Counted from the stretch's first letter, positions 8,410 to 17,533 are shown. The stretch is DNA of 64,000 nucleotides from Chloroflexi bacterium bin20 (GCA_002238485.1 MPMG01000011.1:62001-126000); one strand, 5' to 3'. Numbers and translations: made by a program. The notes: generated by a model not told the origin, from the letters alone.

Positions 8410-9315
8410 ATGCACAACTCCGTTGACGACTTGCAGCAATCACTCAGCCAGCACGACTACATCGCCGAGCGCGGCTTGGCGGTGGCTATCTACCTGGCGC
8501 TGAAGACGGGCAAACCGCTCTTTTTGGAAGGCGATGCCGGCGTCGGCAAAACAGAAATCGCCAAAGTGCTGGCGACCATGCTCGATACAGATTTGATCCG
8601 CTTGCAGTGTTATGAAGGTCTCGACATCAACACCGCCGTTTATGAATGGAATTACGCCGGGCAGATCTTGCACTTGCGCCTGATGGAACGTGAGGGATTA
8701 TCGCGCCAAGATATGGAAAGCGAGCTGTTTTCGCCGCGCTTCTTGCTCAAGCGGCCGCTGTTGCAAGCCATCGAGCAAAGCCAAAATGGCGCTGCGCCCG
8801 TCTTGCTCATTGACGAGATCGACCGCAGCGACGAAGAATTTGAAGCCTTCTTGCTGGAGCTGCTTTCCGACTTTCAGATCACTATCCCCGAGCTGGGCAC
8901 ATTGAAAGCCACGCAGCCGCCCGTGGTCGTCGTCACCTCCAACCGCACGCGCGAGATTCACGATGCCCTAAAGCGGCGCTGCCTGTACTTTTGGATCGAC
9001 TATCCGCAATTTCAAAAAGAGCTGCAGATCGTAGAGCGAAAAGCGCCCGATGTGGCGCCCATGCTGGCTCGGCAGATCACTGCGTTCATCCAGGACATGC
9101 GCACTATGGAGCTCTTCAAACGCCCGGGCATCGCCGAAACGCTGGATTGGACAGCCGCTCTGATCGCGCTCGACCAAAACGAGCTGTCGCTGGAAGCTGT
9201 GCAAGATACGTTGGGCGTCATATTGAAATACCAGGACGATGTCGAAATGCTGGATGCCGCCACCATCCAGACTATGATCGAGCGCGCCCGCGTCGAAGCG
9301 CAGCGTGCCGGCTGA
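8410..9315 (+). CDS. MoxR-family AAA+ ATPase
   Basis: A 301-residue AAA+ ATPase of the MoxR type, thought to act as a chaperone-like remodeller with a VWA-domain partner, which follows here at 9405. Walker A GDAGVGKT is at residues 41-48, Walker B VLLIDEID at 131-138, the sensor TSNRT at 176-180 and an arginine pair at 189-190. The frame is open 12 codons further upstream, but ATG 8410 fits the family N-terminus. The CoxD subgroup in carbon monoxide dehydrogenase loci has the same layout, yet no cox structural genes are present, so the client is unknown. Confidence 0.88.
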   Translation: MHNSVDDLQQSLSQHDYIAERGLAVAIYLALKTGKPLFLEGDAGVGKTEIAKVLATMLDTDLIRLQCYEGLDINTAVYEWNYAGQILHLRLMEREGLSRQDMESELFSPRFLLKRPLLQAIEQSQNGAAPVLLIDEIDRSDEEFEAFLLELLSDFQITIPELGTLKATQPPVVVVTSNRTREIHDALKRRCLYFWIDYPQFQKELQIVERKAPDVAPMLARQITAFIQDMRTMELFKRPGIAETLDWTAALIALDQNELSLEAVQDTLGVILKYQDDVEMLDAATIQTMIERARVEAQRAG

Positions 9316-9404
9316 GCTGCCACAGAGCTTTTCGGGCGCTTGTGCAGGGAGAGGGCTTTCCAGTGAAGCGCCCCTGCATACGCCCCAATTAGGACAGAAC
9401 AGGC

Positions 9405-10658
9405 ATGTCCGACAATCCCTCCCCTAAAGGTCCCATCAAAGGCCTCTTCCTCGGTCCAGCCGAAGCGCCTTACGATTATCGCGGCGGCAAGCTGGTGCAT
9501 AACCTGATTTTGTTTGGACGGGTGTGCCGGGCGCTGGGCATGGGAGTCACGCCCAATCGCATGATGGAAGTGGCGCGGGCGCTGGCGCACATCCAGCTGG
9601 GGCGCAAGCAAGACTTTTATTTCACCCTGCGCGCCCACCTGGTTACCCGCCGCAGAGACATCGCTTATTTTGACGAAGCCTTCGACTTGTTCTGGCGTCG
9701 CCCCGCCGATGGCTTCACCACGCTCAACCTGCAATCACTTGGCGAAGAACGCCGCAAGCGTAAGACGCAATTCTTGCCGCCGCTCGATGCCAGTCCCAGC
9801 GAAAATGGCGCCGATGCCAACAATATCGACTCCAGCATGATCGCTCTGGTGCCCACCTACAGCAAGCAAGAGCGCCTGCGCAATAAAGACTTCGCCGATA
9901 TGAGCGCCGACGAGCTGGAGCTGGCGAAGCGCGCAATCGCCAAAATGCCCGATTCGCTAGGCATGCGCCGCACCCGCCGCTTCGAAAATGGCCAGGGCCG
10001 CCAGATCAATATGCGCCGCTTGATGAAAGACATGATCCGCAAACAAGGGGATGTCGCGCGGCTGCCCACCCACCGCCACAAAGAAAAGCCGCGCCCAGTC
10101 GTGCTGCTCTGCGATATCAGCGGCAGCATGGAACGTTATACGCGCGTTTTGCTGCACTTCATGCACACCTTGGCTGGCTCGCTTTACCAGGTCGAGTCTT
10201 TTGTCTACAGCACCGATATCACGCGCATCACGCGGCAGATTCGCCAGAAGAATGTCGATGACGCCCTGGCAGATATTGGCGCGACCGTGCTGCAATGGGG
10301 CGGCGGCACCATGACCGGCGAATGTCTGCACCGCTTCAACTGGCGCTGGTCGCGGCGCGTGCTGGGGCGGGGCGCGGTCGTCTTATTGATCACCGATGGC
10401 TGGGACCGTGGCGATATCCCGCTGCTGCACAAAGAGATGGCGCGGCTGAAATTGGCTTGTCGGCGTCTGATCTGGCTGAACCCGCTGCTGGATGTGCCCG
10501 AATATGAGCCGCTAACGCGCGGGGCCCAGGCGCTGCTGCCCTATGTGCACGACTTCCTGCCCATCACCAACCTGGCAAATCTGGATGCTATTGTGGCGGC
10601 GCTGCAGAACCTGGATGCTCGCCCCAGCGCGGAGTCGTATCGGCGGGCCTATTTGTAA
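9405..10658 (+). CDS. VWA-domain protein (CoxE-like)
   Basis: A 417-residue protein whose C-terminal half is a von Willebrand factor A domain. The metal-ion-dependent adhesion site DISGSM is intact at residues 237-242, with GGTMTGE near 303 and LITDGWDRGD near 330. The N-terminal region is helical and basic in the middle, as in CoxE-like partners of MoxR ATPases. It lies 89 bases after the ATPase gene on the same strand, so the two probably form one unit. No signal peptide or membrane span is seen, which favours a cytoplasmic scaffold or chaperone role. Confidence 0.85.
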   Translation: MSDNPSPKGPIKGLFLGPAEAPYDYRGGKLVHNLILFGRVCRALGMGVTPNRMMEVARALAHIQLGRKQDFYFTLRAHLVTRRRDIAYFDEAFDLFWRRPADGFTTLNLQSLGEERRKRKTQFLPPLDASPSENGADANNIDSSMIALVPTYSKQERLRNKDFADMSADELELAKRAIAKMPDSLGMRRTRRFENGQGRQINMRRLMKDMIRKQGDVARLPTHRHKEKPRPVVLLCDISGSMERYTRVLLHFMHTLAGSLYQVESFVYSTDITRITRQIRQKNVDDALADIGATVLQWGGGTMTGECLHRFNWRWSRRVLGRGAVVLLITDGWDRGDIPLLHKEMARLKLACRRLIWLNPLLDVPEYEPLTRGAQALLPYVHDFLPITNLANLDAIVAALQNLDARPSAESYRRAYL

Positions 10659-10691
10659 TCCTGTCTCCAATAGCGCCAACCGAATTGACCC

Positions 10692-10720
10692 TTGCGCATC
10701 ATGCATGATTCCGCTATACT
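10692..10720 (+). promoter_or_regulatory. Sigma-70-type promoter of the GH32 gene
   Basis: TTGCGC (10692-10697) and TATACT (10715-10720) are spaced by 17 bases. The spacer holds the perfect palindrome ATCATGCATGAT (10698-10709). The ATG of the hydrolase follows at 10753. Confidence 0.6.
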
Positions 10721-10740
10721 GTATGGTAACGATACCATAC
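10721..10740. promoter_or_regulatory. LacI-family-type operator, perfect palindrome
   Basis: GTATGGTAACGATACCATAC has perfect 8-base arms around ACGA, with the central CG typical of LacI-family sites. It begins immediately after the -10 hexamer and so covers the expected transcription start, a position where a bound repressor would block initiation. The gene it controls is a sucrose/fructan-type hydrolase, a usual LacI-family target. No LacI-type regulator gene is present in the window. Confidence 0.65.
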
Positions 10741-10752
10741 GAACTTACATGC

Positions 10753-12186
10753 ATGGACACTATGCCAATCACTTCGCGCGACATCAGCATTCCTCGTCTG
10801 CTGGATGCGGCAGACATTCACCGCCCCCGCTATCACTTTTTGCCCGCTGCCAACTGGATGAACGACCCCAACGGCGTCATTCACTGGCAGGGGCGCTATC
10901 ACCTCTTCTTCCAATACAACCCCGATGGCGCCTGGCACGACAATATACACTGGGGGCACGCCATCAGCGATGACCTGGTGCGCTGGCAAGAGTTGCCTGT
11001 CGCCATCGCGCCCAGTCCCAACTCGCCAGACCGGGGCGGCATCTTTTCCGGCTGCATGGTGGACGATGCTGGCAGGCCGACCGCCTTCTACACCGGCGTC
11101 AACGATGATTACACTGTGCAAGTGCAATGCTTGGCGCGCGGCAGCGATGACCTGATGCGCTGGCAGAAGCACCCCGGCAATCCCGTCATCAGCGATGTGC
11201 CGCCGTCTATGGGGCAGATCCGCGACTTCCGCGATCCCTTCGTGTGGCGCGGCGAAAGCTGCTGGTACATGGCGCTGGCTTCGCATATTGTCGGCGTGGG
11301 CGGCGCCGTGCTGCTGTATCGCTCGCAGAACCTCAGCGACTGGCAATATGCCCATCCGCTCTATGTGGGCGAAAAAGCCCGCAACGGACGCAACTTTGAA
11401 TGCCCGAACTTCTTCCCGCTGGGCGATAAGTGGGTGCTGATCCTGTCGGCGCAGCTCGACCACAGTCCCGCGCAGACCCTGTATTTTGTCGGACGGCTGG
11501 AAAACGAGCGCTTTACTCCCGAACATGAAGCCGTCTATGACGCTGGCTGCAGCTATGCCAGCTTGTGCGGCCGCGATGCGCATGGCGGCATGTTGATCTA
11601 TTCCTGGCTGCGCGAAGGGCGGGGCAAGGCAGCCCAGCGCGAAGCCGGCTGGACAGGCGTGCAAGCTGTGCCGCGTTTGCTGAGCCTGGATGCGCAAAAT
11701 CGCCTGGTCAGCCAGCCGGTCGCGGCTTTGCAGACCTTGCGCGGCGCGCATTCTCACTACAGCGCGGGAGAAGTGGCTGAAGGCAGCTTGTCGGCGCGCG
11801 GCTTGTCGCTGGATATCGAGGCAGTCTTCGACGCAGAGATCGCGGCAAGCTGCGGGCTGGAAGTGGCGCTATCCCCCGATGGCAGCGAAAAAGCCAGCAT
11901 CGTCTATGACAGCGAGACGCAGACCCTGCAAGTCAAACGCCAGTATCGGGGAGAGCAGACCGAGCTCGAAAGCGAGACGCAGGGCATCCCGCATCGGCTG
12001 GACGCGGGCGAGACCTTGCAGTTGCGCGTGCTGCTGGATGGCTCGGTGATCGAGGTGATCGCCAATGGACGGGCGCGCATCACCAGCCGCTTTTATGTGA
12101 GTGACGCGGCGAACGACGGCCTGAACGTGCTGGCCCCCGAGGCGCTGGCGCGGTTGGATGTCTGGCAGTTGTCGTCAATCTGGTAA
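10753..12186 (+). CDS. Glycoside hydrolase family 32, beta-fructosidase / sucrose-6-phosphate hydrolase
   Basis: A 477-residue enzyme hydrolysing beta-fructosides such as sucrose, sucrose 6-phosphate or fructo-oligosaccharides. All three GH32 signatures are seen: WMNDPNG at 35-41 with nucleophile Asp38, the transition-state FRDP at 159-162 and the acid/base glutamate Glu216 in ECP. A five-bladed propeller is followed by a C-terminal beta-sandwich from about residue 330. There is no signal peptide, so it acts on imported sugar. I chose ATG 10753 because it follows the promoter and operator; the open frame further upstream overlaps the VWA gene. The adjoining binding protein and permeases likely bring in its substrate. 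Confidence 0.92.
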   Translation: MDTMPITSRDISIPRLLDAADIHRPRYHFLPAANWMNDPNGVIHWQGRYHLFFQYNPDGAWHDNIHWGHAISDDLVRWQELPVAIAPSPNSPDRGGIFSGCMVDDAGRPTAFYTGVNDDYTVQVQCLARGSDDLMRWQKHPGNPVISDVPPSMGQIRDFRDPFVWRGESCWYMALASHIVGVGGAVLLYRSQNLSDWQYAHPLYVGEKARNGRNFECPNFFPLGDKWVLILSAQLDHSPAQTLYFVGRLENERFTPEHEAVYDAGCSYASLCGRDAHGGMLIYSWLREGRGKAAQREAGWTGVQAVPRLLSLDAQNRLVSQPVAALQTLRGAHSHYSAGEVAEGSLSARGLSLDIEAVFDAEIAASCGLEVALSPDGSEKASIVYDSETQTLQVKRQYRGEQTELESETQGIPHRLDAGETLQLRVLLDGSVIEVIANGRARITSRFYVSDAANDGLNVLAPEALARLDVWQLSSIW

Positions 12187-12298
12187 TCTGTTAATTTGAG
12201 CGGGTATCATAGCCAGAAAGAGGGGTGCTTAGAGCAAGAAATTCAGCAGTTCACTCTCAGCAAGTATCGACAGCACATTCAATCAAACGAGGTTCAAA

Positions 12299-13567
12299 AT
12301 GAAAAAAGCACTATCCATCGTACTTTTTGTTGTGATGCTGTTCTCGCTAAGCGGCATCTCCTCCGCGCAGGTTGAACTTAGCATGTGGTATCACGGCGGC
12401 GCCTGGGCGGCTGAGCATCAGGTGTTTATCGATCTTATTGCAGCCTTCAACGATTCGCAGTCGGAATACACGGTCGTCTTGGAGGCTTTCCCACAGGAGT
12501 CATATAACTCGTCGATTGTCGCGGCGGCCGCGGCCGGCGATTTGCCGGATATCATCGATGTGGATGGTCCCGTCATGCCCGGCTGGGCTTGGGCTGGCTG
12601 GATGGCGCCCCTGGAATTGTCCGAAGGCGCGCTGGACGACTTCTTGCCGGGTCCTATCGGGGAATGGAATGGCGAAGTCTACGCAGTCGGCTTGTGGGAC
12701 GCAGCTGTATCCATCTATGCCCGGCGCTCGGTGCTGGAAGCCCACAACATCCGCATCCCGACCCTGGACGAGCCCTGGACTGGCGAAGAATTCGACGCCA
12801 TCCTGGAACAGTTGCAAGCCACCGGCGAATTCGACTATGCATTTGACCTAGGCATGGCTTGGACTGGCGAATGGTATCCCTACGCCTTCTCGCCCTTCCT
12901 GCAGAGCTTCGGCGGCGACATGATCGACCGTTCGACTTATACGACAGCGGAAGGTACCCTTAACGGTCCCGAAGCGGTCGCCTTTGGCGAGTGGTGGCAG
13001 AGCCTGTTTGAGCGCGGTTTGGCGCCGGGCACTTCCCAAGATACCGGCGATCGCGAGTCCGGCTTCATTGATGGCAGATACGCCTTGCAATGGATGGGGA
13101 ACTGGGCTGGCGTTTCCACGCTCGCGGAAGTTGGCGACGACCTGATCTTCCTGCCCGCGCCCGATTTCGGGCATGGCAACATCATTGGCGCCGCTTCTTG
13201 GCAGTTGGGCGCTTCTTCTGCCACAGAATATCCGGAAGGCGTGAGCCAGTTCATTGAATTCGCCATCCAGGACGAGTGGCTGACAGCCTTCAGCGATGCG
13301 ACGGGTTTGGCGCCGGCCACCCCCAATGCCGCGGCCATGAGCGAGAACTATTCGGCTGGCGGTCCGCTGGAGGTCTTCTATGAGCTGAGCAACCAACAGG
13401 CATTGATCCGCCCGGTCACGCCTGGTTATGCCACGTTGGCGCTGATCTTCGAAAAAGCGCTGGCTGATATCGCCAATGGCGCGGATGTTCAGGATACGCT
13501 GGACGCGGCTGTTGACGAAATTGATGCCGACATCGAAGACAACATGGGCTATGGCTTCGACATGTAG
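12299..13567 (+). CDS. Sugar ABC transporter solute-binding protein
   Basis: A 422-residue extracytoplasmic binding protein of family 1 (MalE-like). Residues 1-23 form a signal peptide (MKKALSIVLF core ending SSAQ); no lipobox cysteine is seen, so anchoring differs from the lipoprotein norm of Gram-positive relatives. The mature protein starts with ELSMWYHGG and has the AFPQES and AAAAGDLPDII segments common in this group. GAGG lies about 10 bases before the ATG. It follows GH32 by 112 bases and precedes two permeases, which points to a fructoside or other oligosaccharide ligand. No ATP-binding subunit is encoded nearby; such transporters often share one. Confidence 0.88.
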   Translation: MKKALSIVLFVVMLFSLSGISSAQVELSMWYHGGAWAAEHQVFIDLIAAFNDSQSEYTVVLEAFPQESYNSSIVAAAAAGDLPDIIDVDGPVMPGWAWAGWMAPLELSEGALDDFLPGPIGEWNGEVYAVGLWDAAVSIYARRSVLEAHNIRIPTLDEPWTGEEFDAILEQLQATGEFDYAFDLGMAWTGEWYPYAFSPFLQSFGGDMIDRSTYTTAEGTLNGPEAVAFGEWWQSLFERGLAPGTSQDTGDRESGFIDGRYALQWMGNWAGVSTLAEVGDDLIFLPAPDFGHGNIIGAASWQLGASSATEYPEGVSQFIEFAIQDEWLTAFSDATGLAPATPNAAAMSENYSAGGPLEVFYELSNQQALIRPVTPGYATLALIFEKALADIANGADVQDTLDAAVDEIDADIEDNMGYGFDM

Positions 13568-13630
13568 TTGGCGCTATGCCAATCGCAGCGAGGCAAATGC
13601 GGGGGTGGCTGACGGTCAGTGTCTACACGA

Positions 13631-13690
13631 CCACGTGAGTCGCCCCTCATCTCGATATCTATGGGCGGGTCCTCGGCTCGCCCCTGTAAA
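13631..13690 (-). repeat. Small palindromic repeat pair in the binding protein-permease gap
   Basis: Read on the minus strand, two successive units contain CAGGGGCGAG and GAGGGGCGACTC with possible GGGCG/CGCCC hairpins. They belong to the dispersed family B seen in several gaps. The hairpin may lower transcription from the binding protein gene into the permeases. Confidence 0.4.
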
Positions 13691-13701
13691 CATGACACAC
13701 T

Positions 13702-13730
13702 TTGACATCACGATTGGTATTGCTTATATT
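13702..13730 (+). promoter_or_regulatory. Strong sigma-70-like promoter before the permease genes
   Basis: TTGACA (13702-13707) and TATATT (13725-13730) are exactly 17 bases apart, 28 bases before the permease ATG at 13759. The permeases can therefore be transcribed separately from the binding protein. Confidence 0.6.
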
Positions 13731-13758
13731 CTAAATTGGATTCTCTTGGGACAGCTTC

Positions 13759-14898
13759 ATGATTAGCGCAGCGGAAACACGGAAGAACGCGCCGCTCTGG
13801 GTGCGCTTGCTCGTGCCCAAGGACGCGCCTTTGTACCAGCGCCACGAGGCTATTGCGGGCTGGCTGATGGCCTTCCCCGCGTTGCTCGTCTTGACCATTT
13901 TCTTGGTCATCCCTTTTTTGATGGCTTTTGTCATGTCCTTCACCAATCAGCGGCTGGTTTCACCGAACCCGACCGAATGGGTCGGCATGCGCAACTTCGA
14001 GCGCTTGTTGACCGTTCGTGTTTTCACGCTAGAGCCGGAACGCGACGAAAGCGGCGCTGTTGTTTGGGACGACGACGGCGGCATAGCTTATCCGCGCCTG
14101 CGCACTTTCACGCGGAAGAACCCGGACTATCCCGAACTGAGCGGCTTGCGCGAGTTCGTCTCTTGGCAATCGGGCGAGAATCGCACGGTGATCCTGGCAG
14201 CGGATGTCGTATTCCTGCGCGCCTTGATCAACACATTGCTCTTCGCCGGAGTGATTGCGCCGCTGCAGGGCGGGCTGGCATTGCTGCTGGCGCTCTTGCT
14301 CAACCAGGCTCTGCCATTCATTAATGTGTTCCGCGCCATTTATTTCGCTCCAGTTGTCGTCTCGATGGTGGTGGTATCGCTGCTTTGGCGCTTCATCTAC
14401 GACGGCGAGAACGGCTTGCTCAATACACTGCTGGGCATCGCCACGCTCGGCAGTTTTCAGCCGGTCGATTGGCTGGGCAATCCTTATACCGCCATGCCAG
14501 CGATGATCGCCATGTCCGCCTGGCAAGCGGTCGGCTTCCACATGGTCATCTGGCTGTCCGGCTTGCAGACGATACCGACCAGCCTGTATGAGGCGGCTTC
14601 GCTTGATGGCGCCGGCGCCTGGCAGAAGTTTCGCTATGTAACTTGGCCCGGGCTGCGCAATACCGCGGTGCTGATCCTCATTGTGATCTCGATTCAGGCG
14701 ATGGGCTTGTTCGTGCAGGTCGATGTCATGACTCGCGGCGGTCCGCTTGACGCCACGCAGAGCGTCGTCTATCAGGCAGTGCAGCGCGGTTATGACAAGC
14801 AAGATATCGCTGAGGGATCGGCGATATCAGTGGTGCTCTTCGTCGTTGTGCTGGCCATCACCATTGTAAACCGCTATCTGACGCGCGACCGAGACTAG
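13759..14898 (+). CDS. Sugar ABC transporter permease (MalF-like)
   Basis: A 379-residue inner-membrane permease. A first helix near residues 33-57 is followed by an extracytoplasmic segment of roughly 90 residues, then at least five further helices, as in MalF-type subunits. The cytoplasmic EAA loop, which docks on the ATPase, is EAASLDGAGAWQKF starting at residue 278. The gene ends 2 bases before the second permease, so the pair is cotranslated. It works with the binding protein at 12299; the ATPase must come from elsewhere in the genome. Confidence 0.9.
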   Translation: MISAAETRKNAPLWVRLLVPKDAPLYQRHEAIAGWLMAFPALLVLTIFLVIPFLMAFVMSFTNQRLVSPNPTEWVGMRNFERLLTVRVFTLEPERDESGAVVWDDDGGIAYPRLRTFTRKNPDYPELSGLREFVSWQSGENRTVILAADVVFLRALINTLLFAGVIAPLQGGLALLLALLLNQALPFINVFRAIYFAPVVVSMVVVSLLWRFIYDGENGLLNTLLGIATLGSFQPVDWLGNPYTAMPAMIAMSAWQAVGFHMVIWLSGLQTIPTSLYEAASLDGAGAWQKFRYVTWPGLRNTAVLILIVISIQAMGLFVQVDVMTRGGPLDATQSVVYQAVQRGYDKQDIAEGSAISVVLFVVVLAITIVNRYLTRDRD

Positions 14899-14900
14899 CT

Positions 14901-15782
14901 ATGGCGACCATGACTTGGGAAACGCGACATAAACTGATTATCAGCCTGCGTTACGCGCTGTTAATCTTGATTTCCGCGATCTTCATTTTCCCGATTGTCT
15001 TTATGGTCGTCTCGTCTTTGAAACCGGATCTGCAATTGCTGCGCGACTCCGGCTCGCTGCGCGCATTCTTGCCCGTAGGCGATATTTCTCTCAACAATTA
15101 CGCCTTCGCCTTTGAGCGTGTGCCGGTCATACAATTCGCTTTCAACTCGGTGTTTACCACAGTCGTGGCTGTGTTGGCCAGCATCCTGCTCAATTCTATG
15201 GCTGCATTCTCCTTCGCCTTTCTGCGCTGGCGCGGGAAGAAGCTTATGCTGACGCTCATTATTGCCACTTTCATCGTACCCTTTGAGGTGATCGCCATTC
15301 CCTTGCTGCTGGTGGTCAACAGCCTGCCCTGGATAGGTCCCGACGGTTTCGAGATCGGCTGGCTCAATTCTTACCATGTGCAGATTATTCCCTTCATCGC
15401 CGATTCGCTGGGCATATTCCTCTTTTATCAGTACTTCCGCGATTTGCCCGATGAACTGGTGGAAGCAGCGCGGATTGATGGCGCCAGCATCTGGCAGACA
15501 TTCACGCGCATCGTCATGCCTATTTCTGGTCCCATCCTGGCGACCGTTGCCATCCTGAAGTTTCTCCTCATGTGGAACGCCTACATCTGGCCCCTGATGA
15601 CCGTTCGCACGGAAGAACTGCGGCCGATCATGGTCGGCTTGCAATACTTCTTCCAACGTTATACATACTGGGGCGAGATCATGGCTTACTTGACCTTGGT
15701 GACCATCCCGGTATTGATCTTCTACCTGGCGCTGCAGCGCGCTTTCATCCAGAGCATCGCTACATCGGGCATCAAAGGCTGA
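14901..15782 (+). CDS. Carbohydrate ABC transporter permease (MalG-like)
   Basis: A 293-residue membrane permease with six predicted helices; the first spans about residues 14-36. The EAA loop reads EAARIDGASIWQTF from residue 188, just as expected for MalG-type subunits. It starts 2 bases after the MalF-like gene and completes the importer that neighbours the GH32 hydrolase. Downstream lies a G/C hairpin repeat that could end transcription. Substrate specificity cannot be inferred beyond the fructoside context. Confidence 0.9.
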   Translation: MATMTWETRHKLIISLRYALLILISAIFIFPIVFMVVSSLKPDLQLLRDSGSLRAFLPVGDISLNNYAFAFERVPVIQFAFNSVFTTVVAVLASILLNSMAAFSFAFLRWRGKKLMLTLIIATFIVPFEVIAIPLLLVVNSLPWIGPDGFEIGWLNSYHVQIIPFIADSLGIFLFYQYFRDLPDELVEAARIDGASIWQTFTRIVMPISGPILATVAILKFLLMWNAYIWPLMTVRTEELRPIMVGLQYFFQRYTYWGEIMAYLTLVTIPVLIFYLALQRAFIQSIATSGIKG

Positions 15783-15800
15783 GCGATTGTTGCCCCGTTC

Positions 15801-15880
15801 CCATCCCCAATTTGTCGAAGAAATCCGCGCGCGTCGTTGCCTCCCCCCGACTTTTCGGGGGGGGCGAGGGGGGTCTTATT
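15801..15880 (-). repeat. Dispersed hairpin repeat, family A copy 1
   Basis: Core CCCCCCGACTTTTCGGGGGG at 15843-15862 forms an 8-base-pair stem with a 4-base loop. On the minus strand it continues as GGCAACGACGCGCGCGGATT and then a GGGGATGGG block, matching the copy at 58353-58467 over roughly 80 bases. It sits between two convergent genes and may act as a terminator. Confidence 0.75.
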
Positions 15881-15909
15881 CCAGCAAATTCGACACTCCC
15901 TTCATGCGC

Positions 15910-16458
15910 TCATCCCGGCAGGTCGCTTAGCCTCAGCATGACTGTTTCGCCATTATCGCCGGGCACAGGCGTATACAGCTCGGTCGGGTCTTGCAGGCGG
16001 TCGAGGAAGAGAATGCCATTGAAGTGGTCAATTTCGTGATGGATGACACGCGCATCCATGCCCCGCACGCGGCGTAGGATCTGCTGCCCATCTTCGCCCT
16101 GGGCGCGGAATTGAATCCAGTTGGGGCGCGGCACATCCCAGGTGAAGATGTCGGGGATGCTCAAACAGCCGTCAAAGCCGACTTCGTCTGCGCCCGCCGC
16201 CAGGATCTGGGGATTGATCAGCGCCAGCATGGGTTCTTCTTCGTCCTCATCGTCTTGGCCGAACTTGACGACGGTAACCCGCTTTAGCACGCCGATCTGC
16301 GCCGCGGCGATGGCTGCGCCAGGCTGTGTCTCCAACGTGTCTTTGAGGTCCTGGATCAGCCGCCGCAGGCTCTTGCTGCGTGGGTTGGCGACCGGCTTGC
16401 TGATGCGCCGCAGTCGCGCTTCGTGCTGTGGATACAAGACCAGGCGTTTGACTGCCAT
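15910..16458 (-). CDS. def: Peptide deformylase
   Basis: A 182-residue metal enzyme that removes the formyl group from new proteins. The three family motifs are present: GAAIAAAQIG at 47-56, DGCLSIP at 96-102 with metal ligand Cys98, and HEIDH at 141-145 with ligands His141 and His145 and catalytic Glu142. Motif 2 has Asp where most have Glu before Gly-Cys. An acidic insert DDEDEEE at 69-75 is unusual. The frame runs 24 codons further upstream, but ATG 16458 is preceded by GGCGGA and matches the family start. No fmt gene lies beside it. Confidence 0.9.
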   Translation of the reverse strand: MAVKRLVLYPQHEARLRRISKPVANPRSKSLRRLIQDLKDTLETQPGAAIAAAQIGVLKRVTVVKFGQDDEDEEEPMLALINPQILAAGADEVGFDGCLSIPDIFTWDVPRPNWIQFRAQGEDGQQILRRVRGMDARVIHHEIDHFNGILFLDRLQDPTELYTPVPGDNGETVMLRLSDLPG

Positions 16459-16659
16459 TTTCCGCCACATTGCTGTGTTTTCGCCGCGCAATCGTAGCAG
16501 AAAGGGCGCGCCGTCTGTAGGGCTTTTCAACCGTCTCTGCCCCCAGTTTTACCCCCAATCACCCACCGGGGAGGGGCGCGAACCAGGCAGTAGACCTGTG
16601 AAGCGGACCGCAATTCGACTACCATAGTTGCATATCTCGATCAACCAAGGAGGCGCGCG

Positions 16660-17517
16660 ATGCGATTCGGCGTTGTTTTCCCACAAACGCAGCTTGGCGC
16701 AGACCCGCATGTCCTGCGCGACTTTGTCCAGGCGGCCGAGAGCATGGGCTATCATCATCTGCTGGCCTACGACCATGTGCTGGGCGCAAACCCCGACCGA
16801 CCGGGCTGGGAGGGTCGCCGTCCCTACACCTACAAGGACATGTTTCACGAGCCTTTCACGCTTTTCAGCTGGATGGCGGCTTTCACGCGGCGCATCGGTT
16901 TCATGACTGGCGTGCTGATTCTGCCACAGCGACAGACGGCTCTGGTGGCCAAGCAAGCCGCGCAGGTCGATCTGCTTTCGGGCGGGCGCTTGCGGCTGGG
17001 CATCGGCATTGGCTGGAACGAGGTCGAATACACTTGCCTGGGCGAAGATTTCTCCACTCGCGGCGCGCGGGTCGAAGAGCAAATGCACATCCTGCGCCAA
17101 CTGTGGACGCGCGACCTGGTCAATATCCGTGGGCGCTTTGATACGATTGACGATGCTGGCATCAACCCGCTGCCTCTCCAGCAGCCTATCCCCATTTGGA
17201 TCGGCGGGACAGCCGATGTTGTGCTGCGACGGGCGGCACGGCTCAGTGATGGCTATGTAGCTGGCGCCGGCGACCCGGCCAAGTCGAAAGCCTCCATCGA
17301 GCGCTATTGGCAGCATGCCGAAGATTGCGGACGTCGCGAGGCGCTTGGCTTGCACGCGCGGCTGGTCACCGAAAGCACTGACGAAAACCAATGGGAAACA
17401 TTCGTGCGCGGCTGGGCTGAGCTGGGCGCGACCGAGATCGCCATTTATCCGCATGGCGAGCGACTGGAAGACTACCTGGCGCGGCTCGACCGCTTTCGGC
17501 TGATGTTCGGCATCTGA
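16660..17517 (+). CDS. LLM-class F420-type oxidoreductase
   Basis: A 285-residue luciferase-like monooxygenase-fold protein of the F420-dependent branch. The N-terminus RFGVVFPQTQLG and AYDHVLG, and the later GGRLRLGIGIGWNEVEY block near 107-123, are typical. The GGTADVVLRRAARLSDGY stretch near 184-201 is also a family hallmark. Substrate is unknown. AAGGAGG lies 8 bases before the ATG. It is followed after 16 bases by the FtsX-type permease gene, so cotranscription is likely, although no functional link is evident. Confidence 0.85.
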   Translation: MRFGVVFPQTQLGADPHVLRDFVQAAESMGYHHLLAYDHVLGANPDRPGWEGRRPYTYKDMFHEPFTLFSWMAAFTRRIGFMTGVLILPQRQTALVAKQAAQVDLLSGGRLRLGIGIGWNEVEYTCLGEDFSTRGARVEEQMHILRQLWTRDLVNIRGRFDTIDDAGINPLPLQQPIPIWIGGTADVVLRRAARLSDGYVAGAGDPAKSKASIERYWQHAEDCGRREALGLHARLVTESTDENQWETFVRGWAELGATEIAIYPHGERLEDYLARLDRFRLMFGI

Positions 17518-17533
17518 GCGCGCTGACCCGCCC

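Noticed and set aside
8374-9315. CO dehydrogenase maturation locus, because MoxR and a CoxE-like VWA protein are paired
   Set aside because: No coxL, coxM, coxS or other cox gene is present; the pair is common in unrelated contexts.
12187-12298. Second LacI-type operator before the solute-binding protein gene
   Set aside because: GGGTATCATAG at 12200-12210 resembles one half-site, but no matching second arm is present.
16540-16659. tRNA-like GGTTCGCGCCCC on the minus strand between def and the LLM gene
   Set aside because: It looks like part of a T arm, but no acceptor, D or anticodon stems could be paired around it.
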